In this document: one piece after another, positions 25,992 through 34,562 of the stretch | How positions within the stretch are numbered: position 1 is the stretch's first letter | How the letters are laid out: each line of letters starts with the position of its first letter | Origin: a virus | DNA: 64,000 bases | Virus record (IMG/VR): IMGVR_UViG_3300049793_000366 | Coordinates: 248,865-312,864 of that record | Strand: one strand, 5' to 3' | Translations under genes and position numbers: made by a program | The notes under the pieces: model-generated | Told to the model about the DNA's origin: nothing | What the model saw: the letters and a program-made list of their open reading frames with translations, nothing else | The model's database searches: none

Positions 25992-27437
25992 TTATAGTCC
26001 ACCGAATATATCCATAATCACGGTCAATCTTGATGTTATCTCAGGCATACCTAATGGATCAATAATTGAATTGATAGGTGATAAGATACATTTAAAAAAT
26101 TGTGTGTCGTAATCAATTTCTGGAGCATACTCTACTGGATGCGATCCTCTTATGTATGCGAATACGTTATTGTCACCCTTACAATAGTAATATTTAATCT
26201 TAGTACCAGATTTGATAAATGTGTATTTATCTTGATACTTTTGATTCTTATATAGTAAGTGATTATATAACGCCGCTGCTTTTACTGCAAAGTGCGCTCC
26301 ACTCACGAATTCTAGTTTCTCTTTATCATCAAGAACTTTCTCGTTGTAGTTAGAACATGATGACTGCATTGCTATCTCATCGATATCTGCTAATTCAAAT
26401 TCTTTACGTAAGCCTTTTACTAACTTTAATAATTCTTTGATGTTGAATGATTCTGGATTTGTAAATAAATATTTTACAATATCTACAATCTTCTCCCTTG
26501 CGAAAGCTGGTGTTGATGAACGTACAAGCTCTACACCTTTTGGATATAAGTACTTGAAACGTTCGTGTGGAATACCATCCTCCCAAGATACGTGTTGTAT
26601 GTATTTCTTCTTAGCGATGTTTATAATAGACTCTGATACACGCTCTAACTCGAAATCTTCCTTATTGTCTACACCGAATGAACCAGCGTATTCTTCTAAT
26701 GAATCTCTAAAGAATTGTGCTATTCTGAATTTATCAACAGCGTGTACAAAATCTAACTCTCTGAAAAAGTTAGGGATAATCTTAGTAGTAACATCTTTTA
26801 AATCCTTACTACCAACAAAGTAGCCATCAATAACTAATGTTTCTATATTATTATCAGCTATAACATTTTTAATGTTTTTTAAGCCACCTATACCAAAGTT
26901 ATCATACTCTGCTATGTAACCAATGAAACTTGGATTATCAATTTCAATATCAATTTCATTTCTAAGTAATATTGCAAATGGTTTATCGATAGTTGATAAG
27001 AACTCATCATTGATTACTTGATTTTTCCAATCACATCTTTTTATAGCTGGACCAAATCCAACAAACACTGAGTCGGTATCAGCGTAGATACTAACTTCTA
27101 AATCGCCTGGTTTTTCTGGGTCTATTGGTGTTAATGGTTTTACATTTTTAATATAAAGCATATTATGTAAATCAGTATCAAGATGCCATTGATTCCACCA
27201 ATAATCTTGAGTTTTCTTAGACATGGTTTTAGTTAAATCACGTCCTTGTGCTGTTATCGTACCAGCTACTTGGTTATTGAATAATATGAAGTGTTGATTA
27301 GCGAAGGCTCCATATGAACCATTTAGTACGAGTTTAAGAGCTAATTGCAAGGCATTATAATAATCCACTTCTTTTTTAAGTGTATTAGCCTTGTTTTTAA
27401 GTTCTTCTATTTTATTTATCTTTTCCGTCCTTGTCAT
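25992..27437 (-). CDS. Family B DNA polymerase, C-terminal part only
   Basis: 481 aa. It begins with about 28 helical residues, then motif B ALKLVLNGSYGAF (about 33-45), then motif C SIYADTDSVFV (116-126), followed by palm/thumb. The 3'-5' exonuclease domain and motif A (DxxSLYPS), normally about 450 residues upstream, are absent. No frameshifted remnant is present in the adjacent sequence, which encodes a terminase-like protein. So this is a split replicative polymerase whose N-terminal subunit must be encoded elsewhere. T4-type phages with gp43A/gp43B splits are known. Confidence 0.88.
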   Translation of the reverse strand: MTRTEKINKIEELKNKANTLKKEVDYYNALQLALKLVLNGSYGAFANQHFILFNNQVAGTITAQGRDLTKTMSKKTQDYWWNQWHLDTDLHNMLYIKNVKPLTPIDPEKPGDLEVSIYADTDSVFVGFGPAIKRCDWKNQVINDEFLSTIDKPFAILLRNEIDIEIDNPSFIGYIAEYDNFGIGGLKNIKNVIADNNIETLVIDGYFVGSKDLKDVTTKIIPNFFRELDFVHAVDKFRIAQFFRDSLEEYAGSFGVDNKEDFELERVSESIINIAKKKYIQHVSWEDGIPHERFKYLYPKGVELVRSSTPAFAREKIVDIVKYLFTNPESFNIKELLKLVKGLRKEFELADIDEIAMQSSCSNYNEKVLDDKEKLEFVSGAHFAVKAAALYNHLLYKNQKYQDKYTFIKSGTKIKYYYCKGDNNVFAYIRGSHPVEYAPEIDYDTQFFKCILSPINSIIDPLGMPEITSRLTVIMDIFGGL

Positions 27438-27477
27438 ACAATTAATTATACTCAGAAGAGTGTGATTGTTTAATTTT

Positions 27478-28428
27478 TTATGATACTAATTTTTCCAAAT
27501 TATTTATCCGCTTCCATTCTTTAGTTCCCATAAATATTAGCTCATATTCTTGTAGAAAAGCTGCATAACTACCCATAACTTTTATGGCATCTTCTGCCCA
27601 TTTGGAATCTCTGTTTGGTACTAAGTGATATGGAATCCATTGTTTGACGTATATGTTTTTATCATCATAAACAAGGTCTTTGAAATGATTCTCACCATTA
27701 GGAGTACCGAGTATTGTTATCTTAGTGTTTTTTCGCGCTATTGCTGTTAGTTGATATACTTGACTGAATCTTCTTACAGCAGTAGGTGATAAGTGACCAT
27801 AACCATCTACAATAGTAAAATCATAAGTCATACCCAAAGTTGAACCAGCACTGCCGTAGAATGTTCCTATTTTAATACATGAGCCATTATCGAATACTAT
27901 TCTACTATTTGACATACTGAGTATACCAAGTTTAGCATAGTAAGGTAAATTCTCATATAGAATTTTAATTTTTTCTAAAATTCTTTTAGCACCATCTATT
28001 TTATTATCCGTTATAAGTATTTTCTTATCATCCTGATATGCATAGTGTAAAGCTTGTAATGCCAATATCAATGTCATTCCACTTTGTCTGGAATTGATTA
28101 TAGTGTTAAACCTATTTGATTTGTAATTTTGTAAGGCTTGTGCTTGATATGGACGAAGTGAGACTGATGCGTAGCCTAAGTTACCAGTTAATGTTTTTGT
28201 AAGAGATAATAAATACTCAGGATCATCTTGTATTTTAAGTTTAGATGCTATTTCTTCTTCTGTGTAGTCGAATATAATACCAGATGCGCGATGTGCCTCA
28301 TTTCTCCTATAATATGGTTGTGTGCGTGGGTATTCTGGTTCAATACCTAATAAACCTCCTAATTTCTTATCTCGGTTCTTTTGTTTCTCACTTCTACATT
28401 CTAATAATTCTGTTGACCAATTACTCAT
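27478..28428 (-). CDS. Terminase large subunit-like ATPase domain lacking catalytic residues
   Basis: 316 aa. By eye it aligns with the ATPase half of T4 gp17: LRPYQAQAL (91-99), SRQSGMT (113-119) where gp17 has SRQLGKT, FDNGS (179-183), FTIVDGYG (204-211) where the Walker B Asp-Glu is expected, and GTPNG (241-245). The Walker A Lys is Met118 and the catalytic Glu is Gly209, and there is no nuclease domain. So it is probably not an active motor: a pseudo-ATPase. It ends RINNLEKLVS, a copy of the C-terminal tag. It overlaps guanylate kinase by 8 nt. Confidence 0.8.
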   Translation of the reverse strand: MSNWSTELLECRSEKQKNRDKKLGGLLGIEPEYPRTQPYYRRNEAHRASGIIFDYTEEEIASKLKIQDDPEYLLSLTKTLTGNLGYASVSLRPYQAQALQNYKSNRFNTIINSRQSGMTLILALQALHYAYQDDKKILITDNKIDGAKRILEKIKILYENLPYYAKLGILSMSNSRIVFDNGSCIKIGTFYGSAGSTLGMTYDFTIVDGYGHLSPTAVRRFSQVYQLTAIARKNTKITILGTPNGENHFKDLVYDDKNIYVKQWIPYHLVPNRDSKWAEDAIKVMGSYAAFLQEYELIFMGTKEWKRINNLEKLVS

Positions 28429-29020
28429 TTATAAAATCGCGTACTATTTTCTCTGCTTCAAGCAGTGCAATATCTAAATCACGATTTAGTATTTGATAGT
28501 CGAACTTATCTGCTGTTTTTAGTTCAGTTTCCGCTTTATCTAAGCGTCTTTCTATACTCTCAGGTGTTTCGGTTCGTCTTAACTTCAATCGTTCTTCTAA
28601 GTCTTTAATAGAGGGTGGTAATACTATTATTGATATGGCTTTATCACCAAATTGCTTTTTAAGATTTAAAGCACCAATAACATCCATATCAAATATCACA
28701 TCTTTACCATTTTCCCATATTCTATTCACTTCTGACTTTAATGTACCATAGAAATTATTGGTATATACCTCTTCCCATTCAACAAATTCTTCTTTTTCAA
28801 TTTTATTTTTGAACTCATCAATTGATAGAAAATGGTAGTCTTTACCATCGATTTCGCCCCTTCTTATTGGGCGACTCGTTGCTGATATAGAAAATGATAT
28901 TTCATTACTTAAAATACTCAGCAAATGCTTTACTATCGTGGTTTTACCAGCTCCAGATGGTGCCGCAAATATTATTAATTTACCCTTCATAGACTTAATT
29001 ACTTTAGAACTTATATTCAT
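28421..29020 (-). CDS. gmk: Guanylate kinase
   Basis: 199 aa (189 from the internal Met11, the usual start context MKGKLIIF). P-loop APSGAGKTT (20-28); SATSRPIRRGEIDGKDYHF with the GMP-binding Arg and Tyr residues; FVEWEEVYTNNFYGT; ERLKLRRTETPESIERRL lid. It converts (d)GMP to (d)GDP. Full length with all motifs present, so probably active. Heads the leftward replication operon; together with adenylate kinase and PurA it points to purine nucleotide supply. Confidence 0.95.
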   Translation of the reverse strand: MNISSKVIKSMKGKLIIFAAPSGAGKTTIVKHLLSILSNEISFSISATSRPIRRGEIDGKDYHFLSIDEFKNKIEKEEFVEWEEVYTNNFYGTLKSEVNRIWENGKDVIFDMDVIGALNLKKQFGDKAISIIVLPPSIKDLEERLKLRRTETPESIERRLDKAETELKTADKFDYQILNRDLDIALLEAEKIVRDFINE

Positions 29021-29037
29021 AAAGAGATGATTGTTTC

Positions 29038-29046
29038 AATATATAC
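29038..29046 (+). promoter_or_regulatory. Late-type AT motif, 3 nt before ATG (AATATATAC)
   Basis: AATATATAC ends 3 nt before the ATG of the HNH gene at 29050. Confidence 0.6.
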
Positions 29047-29049
29047 TAC

Positions 29050-29526
29050 ATGATTAATTTTTTAAAAATGTTGAAGTTGATTCTCAGGTCTAAAATAAAT
29101 CATTTCATATCTATTGATTCTGCTACTTACTTTAAGTGGCGTTATTTGATACAGATATTAATAAGACTAAATAAGAACTACGTAGCGTGTGAGGTATTCA
29201 GAACGCGATACAAGGGACTAAGGAATATTGTGATTATTGGTTTAAAGTGGAATGGTAAGAATGTAAAGAGAAGAACAAATGGGTACGCAAAGCAGTGGAT
29301 ATTAAGACATAAGAAGTATAACTGCCCTTATTGTGAACAAAAGCTAACACCAGTTAATGCTACTAGTGACCATATTGTACCAATATCAGTTGGTGGTAAT
29401 AATTGTCAAGTAAATATAATAGTTTGTTGTAAAGATTGTAATGGTGAGAGAGGTGATAGAGAATTCTATTCCTACTTAAGATATAAGAATAAAAAATATG
29501 CGAATATTAAATTCCCATTTTTATAA
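29050..29526 (+). CDS. HNH endonuclease
   Basis: 158 aa. Zinc-bound HNH core: CPYC (92-95), TSDHIVPIS (H108), NCQVNIIVCCKDCN (N122, C127, C130). The N-terminal 85 residues are basic and may bind DNA. Free-standing HNH genes are often mobile; its position on the opposite strand between two leftward operons, overlapping the next gene by 20 nt, is consistent with homing into an intergenic site, but the late-type motif with exact spacing shows it is integrated in phage regulation. Confidence 0.88.
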   Translation: MINFLKMLKLILRSKINHFISIDSATYFKWRYLIQILIRLNKNYVACEVFRTRYKGLRNIVIIGLKWNGKNVKRRTNGYAKQWILRHKKYNCPYCEQKLTPVNATSDHIVPISVGGNNCQVNIIVCCKDCNGERGDREFYSYLRYKNKKYANIKFPFL

Positions 29527-30223
29527 GTGCTAACTCTCTTGATACGCTTTTCATCTCATTATATTGCTCTTCGTTTACGATGACACTAAGCTCTTTCAAT
29601 TTACCAACTTCGTGTAGATTGTAACCACCTCTTATTTCAACCTTGTCATCCGTTACTGATGCGTCAACAACTGATAATTCAAGTATTGATGATTTTTTAC
29701 CGAATAAAATTCGAGTATCGAAATAATTTATATATGGGTCAACATAGAGTGGTATATTATTCCATCTACCGACTACATCTATTATACCAGCACTACCATT
29801 TCTAATTCTTGCATCTGGTGTGTAATACATTGAATCTTGTAGATATGAACCAATTTGTGCATTTGTTATAATAAAATCAGCTTCTCTGGTTTCATACGCT
29901 AACCTTATATCTAAATCTCTAAGTATATCTTTATATTCAAATGATATAACGCCATTTATATGACTAAATACAAATCCTGCTTTTTCAGCACTGTCATAAA
30001 TTGTTTGACATAGTTTCCTTTGAATTTGTGTGATGTATTGTTCTATTATAGCAGTAGTAAATCGTCCTTCACCAACTGAATCGAATGCTGGGTCGTTTCT
30101 ATTTATAGCTATGCTAATACCAATCTCTTCTGATAGTGTATTTACTTTTGGTGTAGACCAATTAAATATTTCTATTATCTTTAACTTGTTTATTAAATTT
30201 GCTGTTATATTTTCTTTTAGCAT
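29507..30223 (-). CDS. Major capsid (gp23)-like fold fragment
   Basis: 238 aa from the ATG at 30223 (a farther upstream start would overlap the primase by over 100 nt). The sequence tracks the C-terminal half of T4 gp23: LSEEIGISIAI (30-40), FIITNAQIGSYL (118-129; gp23 FIIASRNV), a GRWNNIPLYVDPYI segment (152-165; gp23 KYRVYIDQYA), then LFGKKSSI. The N-terminal arm and insertion domain are missing. It may be a shortened capsid/vertex paralogue or another HK97-fold protein. It overlaps and follows the primase, an unusual place for a head gene. Confidence 0.55.
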   Translation of the reverse strand: MLKENITANLINKLKIIEIFNWSTPKVNTLSEEIGISIAINRNDPAFDSVGEGRFTTAIIEQYITQIQRKLCQTIYDSAEKAGFVFSHINGVISFEYKDILRDLDIRLAYETREADFIITNAQIGSYLQDSMYYTPDARIRNGSAGIIDVVGRWNNIPLYVDPYINYFDTRILFGKKSSILELSVVDASVTDDKVEIRGGYNLHEVGKLKELSVIVNEEQYNEMKSVSRELALIKMGI

Positions 30224-31370
30224 CCGGATTGTACTCTTTTTTTTGCTTAGGGATCCACACCGCATCGTATTGGTCTCTAGAGAAAAACTTTGGTAAGTCT
30301 AACTTCTTATATGGGTCACCACCTGTAAGCTGTGCTAACTTATTTAAATCTTTTATAGCTGATATCCTTTGTAAGTAAGTAAATGGGTCTGATGGCTTTT
30401 TCTTCTCTATTAAATTATCAAACAATTTCTTCCAAAGAAATACAGAGAAGCCTTCTTTTAATTTCATTGCTGAGTTCTTATGTCCTGTACCATCATTATC
30501 AAAGAAATATTGCATATCGAGATTGGCTTCTATGAATCTCATGTCAGTATTAACACCAACAACACCAATAGAATTAGGATAGAACAATGAGTCGAGATAT
30601 CCTTCGAATACTGTTACTTTTTCCATAACATCGATATTTAAAATACCAAAATAATAAGATAGCTTATTATATAGTACCAATTCGTTTAAGTCAAAGTCTG
30701 CTAATTTTTCCTCACCATATAACCATTTGTATAAACTCTCATAATTATAGATTTTGAAAAATCTGGCTCTACCATCTTTCATATTTCTAATCTGCATCCC
30801 TAATACTTTACCACCTCTTCTATTCAGAAGACATATAATACCTTCTTTTGATTCAGCATTTCTCCAATAGTTACCTTCATAAATATTACTAATTACATCT
30901 TCTGGTATACCTCGTTTTGTAACCAGGTAGTGATATGTTGGTGAACCTTTTTCTACTGGTTTAAAATCTGTTATTGGTGTTTCGTATGTATTGAATAGCT
31001 TAGTCAATTCTTCCAAAGAAAGAAGTTTACTCATCTGTGTCTCAACCGCATTGTCCTCGAAGTCTGAATAAGTTACATTACTTGCTATGTGTTCTATGAT
31101 TTCCAATTTAACACCAGGGTCCAATTGTTGATTGAAATCTCGACACATCTTATCAAACGATGTTCTGTGGTCACAGTTAAAGCAAACGAATATTAATTTA
31201 TTCCACCATATATTTCCTCTCTTGGCATTTCGGTCAGTAGAAGAGTCACCACAATATGGACAAGCAAAATTCATCCTATCGTGGTAGTCATATATACGTC
31301 TCTTCTCAACCAATTTAAATTGGGTGTTAAGTATGTCTTGAAGACTATTTTTTATATATGATTTGTCCAT
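30162..31370 (-). CDS. DnaG-like primase with zinc ribbon and TOPRIM
   Basis: 402 aa. N-terminal zinc ribbon CPYC (37-40) and CFNC (63-66); core with KRGIPEDVI and GKVLGMQIRN as in DnaG-type RNA polymerase domains; TOPRIM motifs VFEGYLDSL (about 253-261) and FFDNDGTG (about 287-294). A basic C-terminal tail (KRKYNSKFNKQVK). It makes RNA primers for lagging-strand synthesis, probably with a replicative helicase outside the window. A second TOPRIM protein without the zinc ribbon is at 42269-43234. Confidence 0.85.
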   Translation of the reverse strand: MDKSYIKNSLQDILNTQFKLVEKRRIYDYHDRMNFACPYCGDSSTDRNAKRGNIWWNKLIFVCFNCDHRTSFDKMCRDFNQQLDPGVKLEIIEHIASNVTYSDFEDNAVETQMSKLLSLEELTKLFNTYETPITDFKPVEKGSPTYHYLVTKRGIPEDVISNIYEGNYWRNAESKEGIICLLNRRGGKVLGMQIRNMKDGRARFFKIYNYESLYKWLYGEEKLADFDLNELVLYNKLSYYFGILNIDVMEKVTVFEGYLDSLFYPNSIGVVGVNTDMRFIEANLDMQYFFDNDGTGHKNSAMKLKEGFSVFLWKKLFDNLIEKKKPSDPFTYLQRISAIKDLNKLAQLTGGDPYKKLDLPKFFSRDQYDAVWIPKQKKEYNPDAKRKYNSKFNKQVKDNRNI

Positions 31371-31372
31371 AA

Positions 31373-31404
31373 TTTGGATTTTAAGCCTAAATTTATTATC
31401 TTTA
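31373..31404 (+). promoter_or_regulatory. Bacteroidetes-type promoter for 31437
   Basis: TTTGG (31373-31377), 19 nt, TATCTTTA (31397-31404; last base off consensus). ATG at 31437. Confidence 0.6.
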
Positions 31405-31436
31405 CATATTGTATTATTTTTTTAGAAATGGTTTAA

Positions 31437-31748
31437 ATGAAGTATGGAACATTCTTAATAATTGAAGCTTGTGAGAAGCTTGGGTTTCCTGTTGTAATAA
31501 ACAAGACTGATAAAATAGTGACTATAACTGATGTGTATAATGATATCACTTATACATTTAGCGTGATTAATGTTGATAATTTCACCAAAGAGTTTTACGA
31601 GAACTCTGGTAGAATTAAATATCGCAATCAATCTATATCCGCGTATGTACACAAAGAGATTAAAGAGCTTAGAAAAGATCCACATTTCGATAAAAGATGG
31701 AATACCATAAGACTGAGAAACAGCAACTTAGCTCAGTTATTAGGATAA
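31437..31748 (+). CDS. Small hypothetical protein with C-terminal tag
   Basis: 103 aa, alpha/beta, no known motif (LIIEACEKLGFPVVI, TITDVYNDITYTFSVI). It ends RNSNLAQLLG, a variant of the shared tag with Ala at the D/N position. Monocistronic by spacing; own promoter upstream, strong promoter of the next gene 12 nt after its stop. Confidence 0.72.
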   Translation: MKYGTFLIIEACEKLGFPVVINKTDKIVTITDVYNDITYTFSVINVDNFTKEFYENSGRIKYRNQSISAYVHKEIKELRKDPHFDKRWNTIRLRNSNLAQLLG

Positions 31749-31760
31749 AAATGATCCAAA

Positions 31761-31792
31761 ATTTGGTAGTCCGGTATTTATTTACTATATTT
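31761..31792 (+). promoter_or_regulatory. Strong Bacteroidetes-type promoter
   Basis: TTTGG (31761-31765), 19 nt, TATATTTG (31785-31792). It shares extended identity (GGTA-x-TCCG-x-GTATTT) with the promoter at 49563, more than the host consensus requires. Confidence 0.85.
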
Positions 31793-31821
31793 GTATCAAA
31801 TAAATCTAAAAACTGAAAAAC

Positions 31822-32985
31822 ATGGCTATTAGAACACGCAGAAATTTCAACGAAAGAAAACCTTTCAATAAGCAAGAACTGTTTAAGTTCATTGATAAAT
31901 TTGAAATCGAAATGGATGGTGATTTGCTTATCACTAAGTTTGACGGACGTATTGTTAAGTCTGTTAGTGTTTCAAATAGATATGAAATATTTGATTTCCG
32001 TAGTTACTTAAAAGATAAGATTGCTCTTATCTCTGAGAATTTCGAAATCACTGAGTACAGTCACTACTTCACTGGTGGTATTCAAGAAATTCGTTTGTTC
32101 TCTGATAAAGTTACAATCGGTGAAGACGTTTATGAGAAGTGTTTCTACTTCCTTAACTCAACCGATAAGACAAGAGTTCTTAACATGAACCTTGGTTTTT
32201 ACAACCGCACGAAAGATGTGTATTTCGCATTCTCTAAGTCAGAGTTCTCTCTTCGTAAGAAACACTTAACGGGTGTTACTGAAGCTGCTAACAGTTTGAC
32301 TATCAAGTTTTCTGAGCAACCATTTGATGAAGAGATTAAAGCGATGAAATCTCTTTTGAATCACTCAGTTAAGCTTTCTAAAATTCAAGAAATTCTTGTA
32401 CAAACAGAACGCGAGTCTGACACAAATTCATCAGGGCATTTACGTTTCGATGCTTTCAAAACAGCACTTGAAAGACGTATGCGTACAAACAAAAATGAGC
32501 AAAACATTTTACGCACAAGTTCTGAGAGTTTAGAAAAGAAATACAGTGGTAAAGACGGTGATAGATATGACTTCTACGTAGATGCTTATGATACATTCGT
32601 TATCTATACAAGCTTATTCGCTTACCGTGACTCATATACCATCGCAAAAGAAACTGAACGCATTTTGAACATCACACAACAGATGATTCGTAATACAAAG
32701 CTTGATGCTTTATTCTCTTTACTTGATGAAAAGCTTGACCCATCTGAAATCGTTAAGACTAAGAGAGAAAACAGAAGTGTAGAAGAATTCGATGGATTCA
32801 AAGTGGGTGATAAAGTAACTTGGATGTTGCGTTCAGCTAAAACCAAGATGCGCGGTAAGATTACAAACCTACGAGCATATAAAGGTGATACAAGCAAGAT
32901 GATTGCTAAAATCAAAACAAAGGATGCTACTTATGAAGCATACGTATCTAAATTAGTAAAAGAAGAATCGAAAGTAGTAGCATAA
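31822..32985 (+). CDS. Probably highly expressed early protein, unknown function
   Basis: 387 aa. Codons differ from neighbours: many C-ending and CGT codons (AAC, TTC, CGT, CGC), as in highly expressed genes, and the promoter is the best consensus match seen. A strand-rich N-terminal half (residues 20-160), a helical middle (FDAFKTALERRMR, ILNITQQMIRNTK) and a C-terminal SH3/KOW-like segment (FKVGDKVTWML, MRGKITNLRAYKGD, YVSKLVKEE). No catalytic motif. Possibly a host-takeover or nucleic-acid-binding protein. It shares one base with the HTH gene downstream. Confidence 0.8.
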   Translation: MAIRTRRNFNERKPFNKQELFKFIDKFEIEMDGDLLITKFDGRIVKSVSVSNRYEIFDFRSYLKDKIALISENFEITEYSHYFTGGIQEIRLFSDKVTIGEDVYEKCFYFLNSTDKTRVLNMNLGFYNRTKDVYFAFSKSEFSLRKKHLTGVTEAANSLTIKFSEQPFDEEIKAMKSLLNHSVKLSKIQEILVQTERESDTNSSGHLRFDAFKTALERRMRTNKNEQNILRTSSESLEKKYSGKDGDRYDFYVDAYDTFVIYTSLFAYRDSYTIAKETERILNITQQMIRNTKLDALFSLLDEKLDPSEIVKTKRENRSVEEFDGFKVGDKVTWMLRSAKTKMRGKITNLRAYKGDTSKMIAKIKTKDATYEAYVSKLVKEESKVVA

Positions 32986-33212
32986 TGGTAGAACGTCCTT
33001 GGAAGAAAAGTAAAAACACAAATAATAACGATAAGATTTACTCACCAGAAGATTATTCTGGTGAGTTTAATCATTTAATAATGGAGAAGGAAGTTATAAC
33101 ACAGCTACTCTCTTTAACTAAGGATTATAATCAAACAGCATACGGGCTTAAAATCTCAAAGAGAACTCTGCTGAGAAGAATCAAAGCACATCAAATACAA
33201 GTAGATGTATAA
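32985..33212 (+). CDS. Fis-type helix-turn-helix protein
   Basis: 75 aa. C-terminal half EVITQLLSLTKDYNQTAYGLKIS-type helix pair followed by KRTLLRRIKAHQI is a Fis/NtrC-type (HTH_8) DNA-binding unit: N-x-T-A after the first helix and the recognition helix RTLLRRI. The N-terminal half is polar and charged. Likely a small transcription regulator, co-expressed with the strong upstream gene (TAATG overlap). Confidence 0.75.
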   Translation: MVERPWKKSKNTNNNDKIYSPEDYSGEFNHLIMEKEVITQLLSLTKDYNQTAYGLKISKRTLLRRIKAHQIQVDV

Positions 33213-33597
33213 GAAAATGACCACCGATTTACTCACAGCTTATGATTTAATCTGGGAGTCAAAGTACACGACAGTTATACTTGGTGTTGGTACGCAGATA
33301 GATGAAGGAGTGACTGAGCTTGTTATCGATTATGTAGAAATATCAAAGTCTAAAATACCTCTTAGAGATAAAGAGGTATTTGGCGTTTCAGATGATTGTA
33401 TAACGCTATCTGACTTTATATCAGATGTTTACTATCCGCAAAGACAGGCACCGGATGATTCCTGTGTAAAGGATGTTAATAAAACTTTAGGTAAATGGTG
33501 GGTTAATAATCAACTATTTAAGATTGTGAGTATAGAAGAATATCTAAACTGGAAATCAGAACAACGTAATAACACCATTGATACAATAATAGAATGA
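33205..33597 (+). CDS. Hypothetical protein with C-terminal tag
   Basis: 130 aa from the ATG overlapping the HTH stop by 8 nt. Beta-rich core (TTVILGVGTQIDEGV, LVIDYVEISKSKI) and a WW-containing segment (LGKWWVNNQLFKIV). It ends RNNTIDTIIE, matching the shared tag. Coupled to the CoaE-like gene (ATGATGA). Function unknown. Confidence 0.72.
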   Translation: MYKKMTTDLLTAYDLIWESKYTTVILGVGTQIDEGVTELVIDYVEISKSKIPLRDKEVFGVSDDCITLSDFISDVYYPQRQAPDDSCVKDVNKTLGKWWVNNQLFKIVSIEEYLNWKSEQRNNTIDTIIE

Positions 33598-34190
33598 TGA
33601 AAGTAGCTATAACTGGTGAAATGGGAGCAGGTAAATCCTTCTGTGCGGAATTATTCGCAAAGCTTGGTGTACCTGTTTTTAACTTTGACAAAGCGGTTAA
33701 GGAGCAACAGAATATAAATAAAAAACTAAGAGCGGAGATTATCGAAGCATTTGGAAATGTTTATATTGATGATAGGCTTAATATTCCAGTTGTTAGAAAA
33801 TTAGTATTTGAAGACTCTGATGAATCAAGAAGTAATCTGAAAAGACTAACAAAAATATGCTCTCCTTATGCACAAAACGCTTTTGATGAATTCTCTGAAC
33901 AAAATTCAAAACACCCTTACACACTCGCTGAATCTGCTATCTTATTTGAGTCCGGACTTAATCGCTCTTTCGATAGGATTATTTATGTCACCGCAGATGC
34001 GGAATTAAGGCTAAAGAAAGCCATTGAACGCGATGGTATAACAGAGTTTGAATATAAACAGAGAATGAAAGACCAAATGGATTCTGAAATGAAGAAGAAG
34101 GGTTCTCAATTTATTATTACAAACGACTACACTGATAATCTATTAACTCAGGTTGAGTCTTTACATAAAAGATTAGTATCGCTATGTTAG
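33594..34190 (+). CDS. Dephospho-CoA kinase-like / dNMP kinase-like P-loop kinase
   Basis: 198 aa, CoaE size. P-loop ITGEMGAGKS (6-15), then FAKLGVPVFNFD (CoaE has LG..V.DAD), helical lid, SAILFESGLNRSFDRIIYVTAD (CoaE L.ES....D.vi.V), RDG...EYKQRMKDQM and the terminal FIITNDYT (CoaE VI.N.G). T4 dNMP kinase (gp1) is structurally related, so it could act on CoA precursor or on deoxynucleotides. In an operon with PurA, the latter is attractive. Motifs are intact. Confidence 0.8.
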   Translation: MMKVAITGEMGAGKSFCAELFAKLGVPVFNFDKAVKEQQNINKKLRAEIIEAFGNVYIDDRLNIPVVRKLVFEDSDESRSNLKRLTKICSPYAQNAFDEFSEQNSKHPYTLAESAILFESGLNRSFDRIIYVTADAELRLKKAIERDGITEFEYKQRMKDQMDSEMKKKGSQFIITNDYTDNLLTQVESLHKRLVSLC

Positions 34191-34561
34191 AAGCCAAAAT
34201 GCTCTCATATAAAAAGTTTGCACTGGTATTAGACCTACCAGTTATGTCTACTGAGAAAGCCGCTAAGTATGGTGATATAACAGAGCATAGATGGACTACG
34301 ATTGAATATATGATTCGATACCGTATTCCTGTTTCTGTTGTTTCTAATAACTATATCAATCCTTGCGATGATAAGAAATCGATAAAGCAATTTTTCGATA
34401 GCAAATTCAAAGGTCGTTATAGAATTGTATCTGAGAATAAATCTGTTAGACTACCAGATGGTAGAATAATGAATGTATATTTACCAACAAACATAAAAGT
34501 ATTTAAAAGTTTACAAGAGTTGAGAGATATCTCAATTGAATCACTATTAGAGGAAGATTAA
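34184..34561 (+). CDS. Hypothetical protein with C-terminal tag
   Basis: 125 aa. It starts 7 nt inside the kinase gene. Contains a likely HTH-like or mixed segment (STEKAAKYGDITEHRWTTIE) then strands (VRLPDGRIMNVYLP). It ends RDISIESLLEED, the shared tag with a 3-residue acidic extension. No recognised family. Confidence 0.7.
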   Translation: MLEAKMLSYKKFALVLDLPVMSTEKAAKYGDITEHRWTTIEYMIRYRIPVSVVSNNYINPCDDKKSIKQFFDSKFKGRYRIVSENKSVRLPDGRIMNVYLPTNIKVFKSLQELRDISIESLLEED

Positions 34562-34562
34562 T

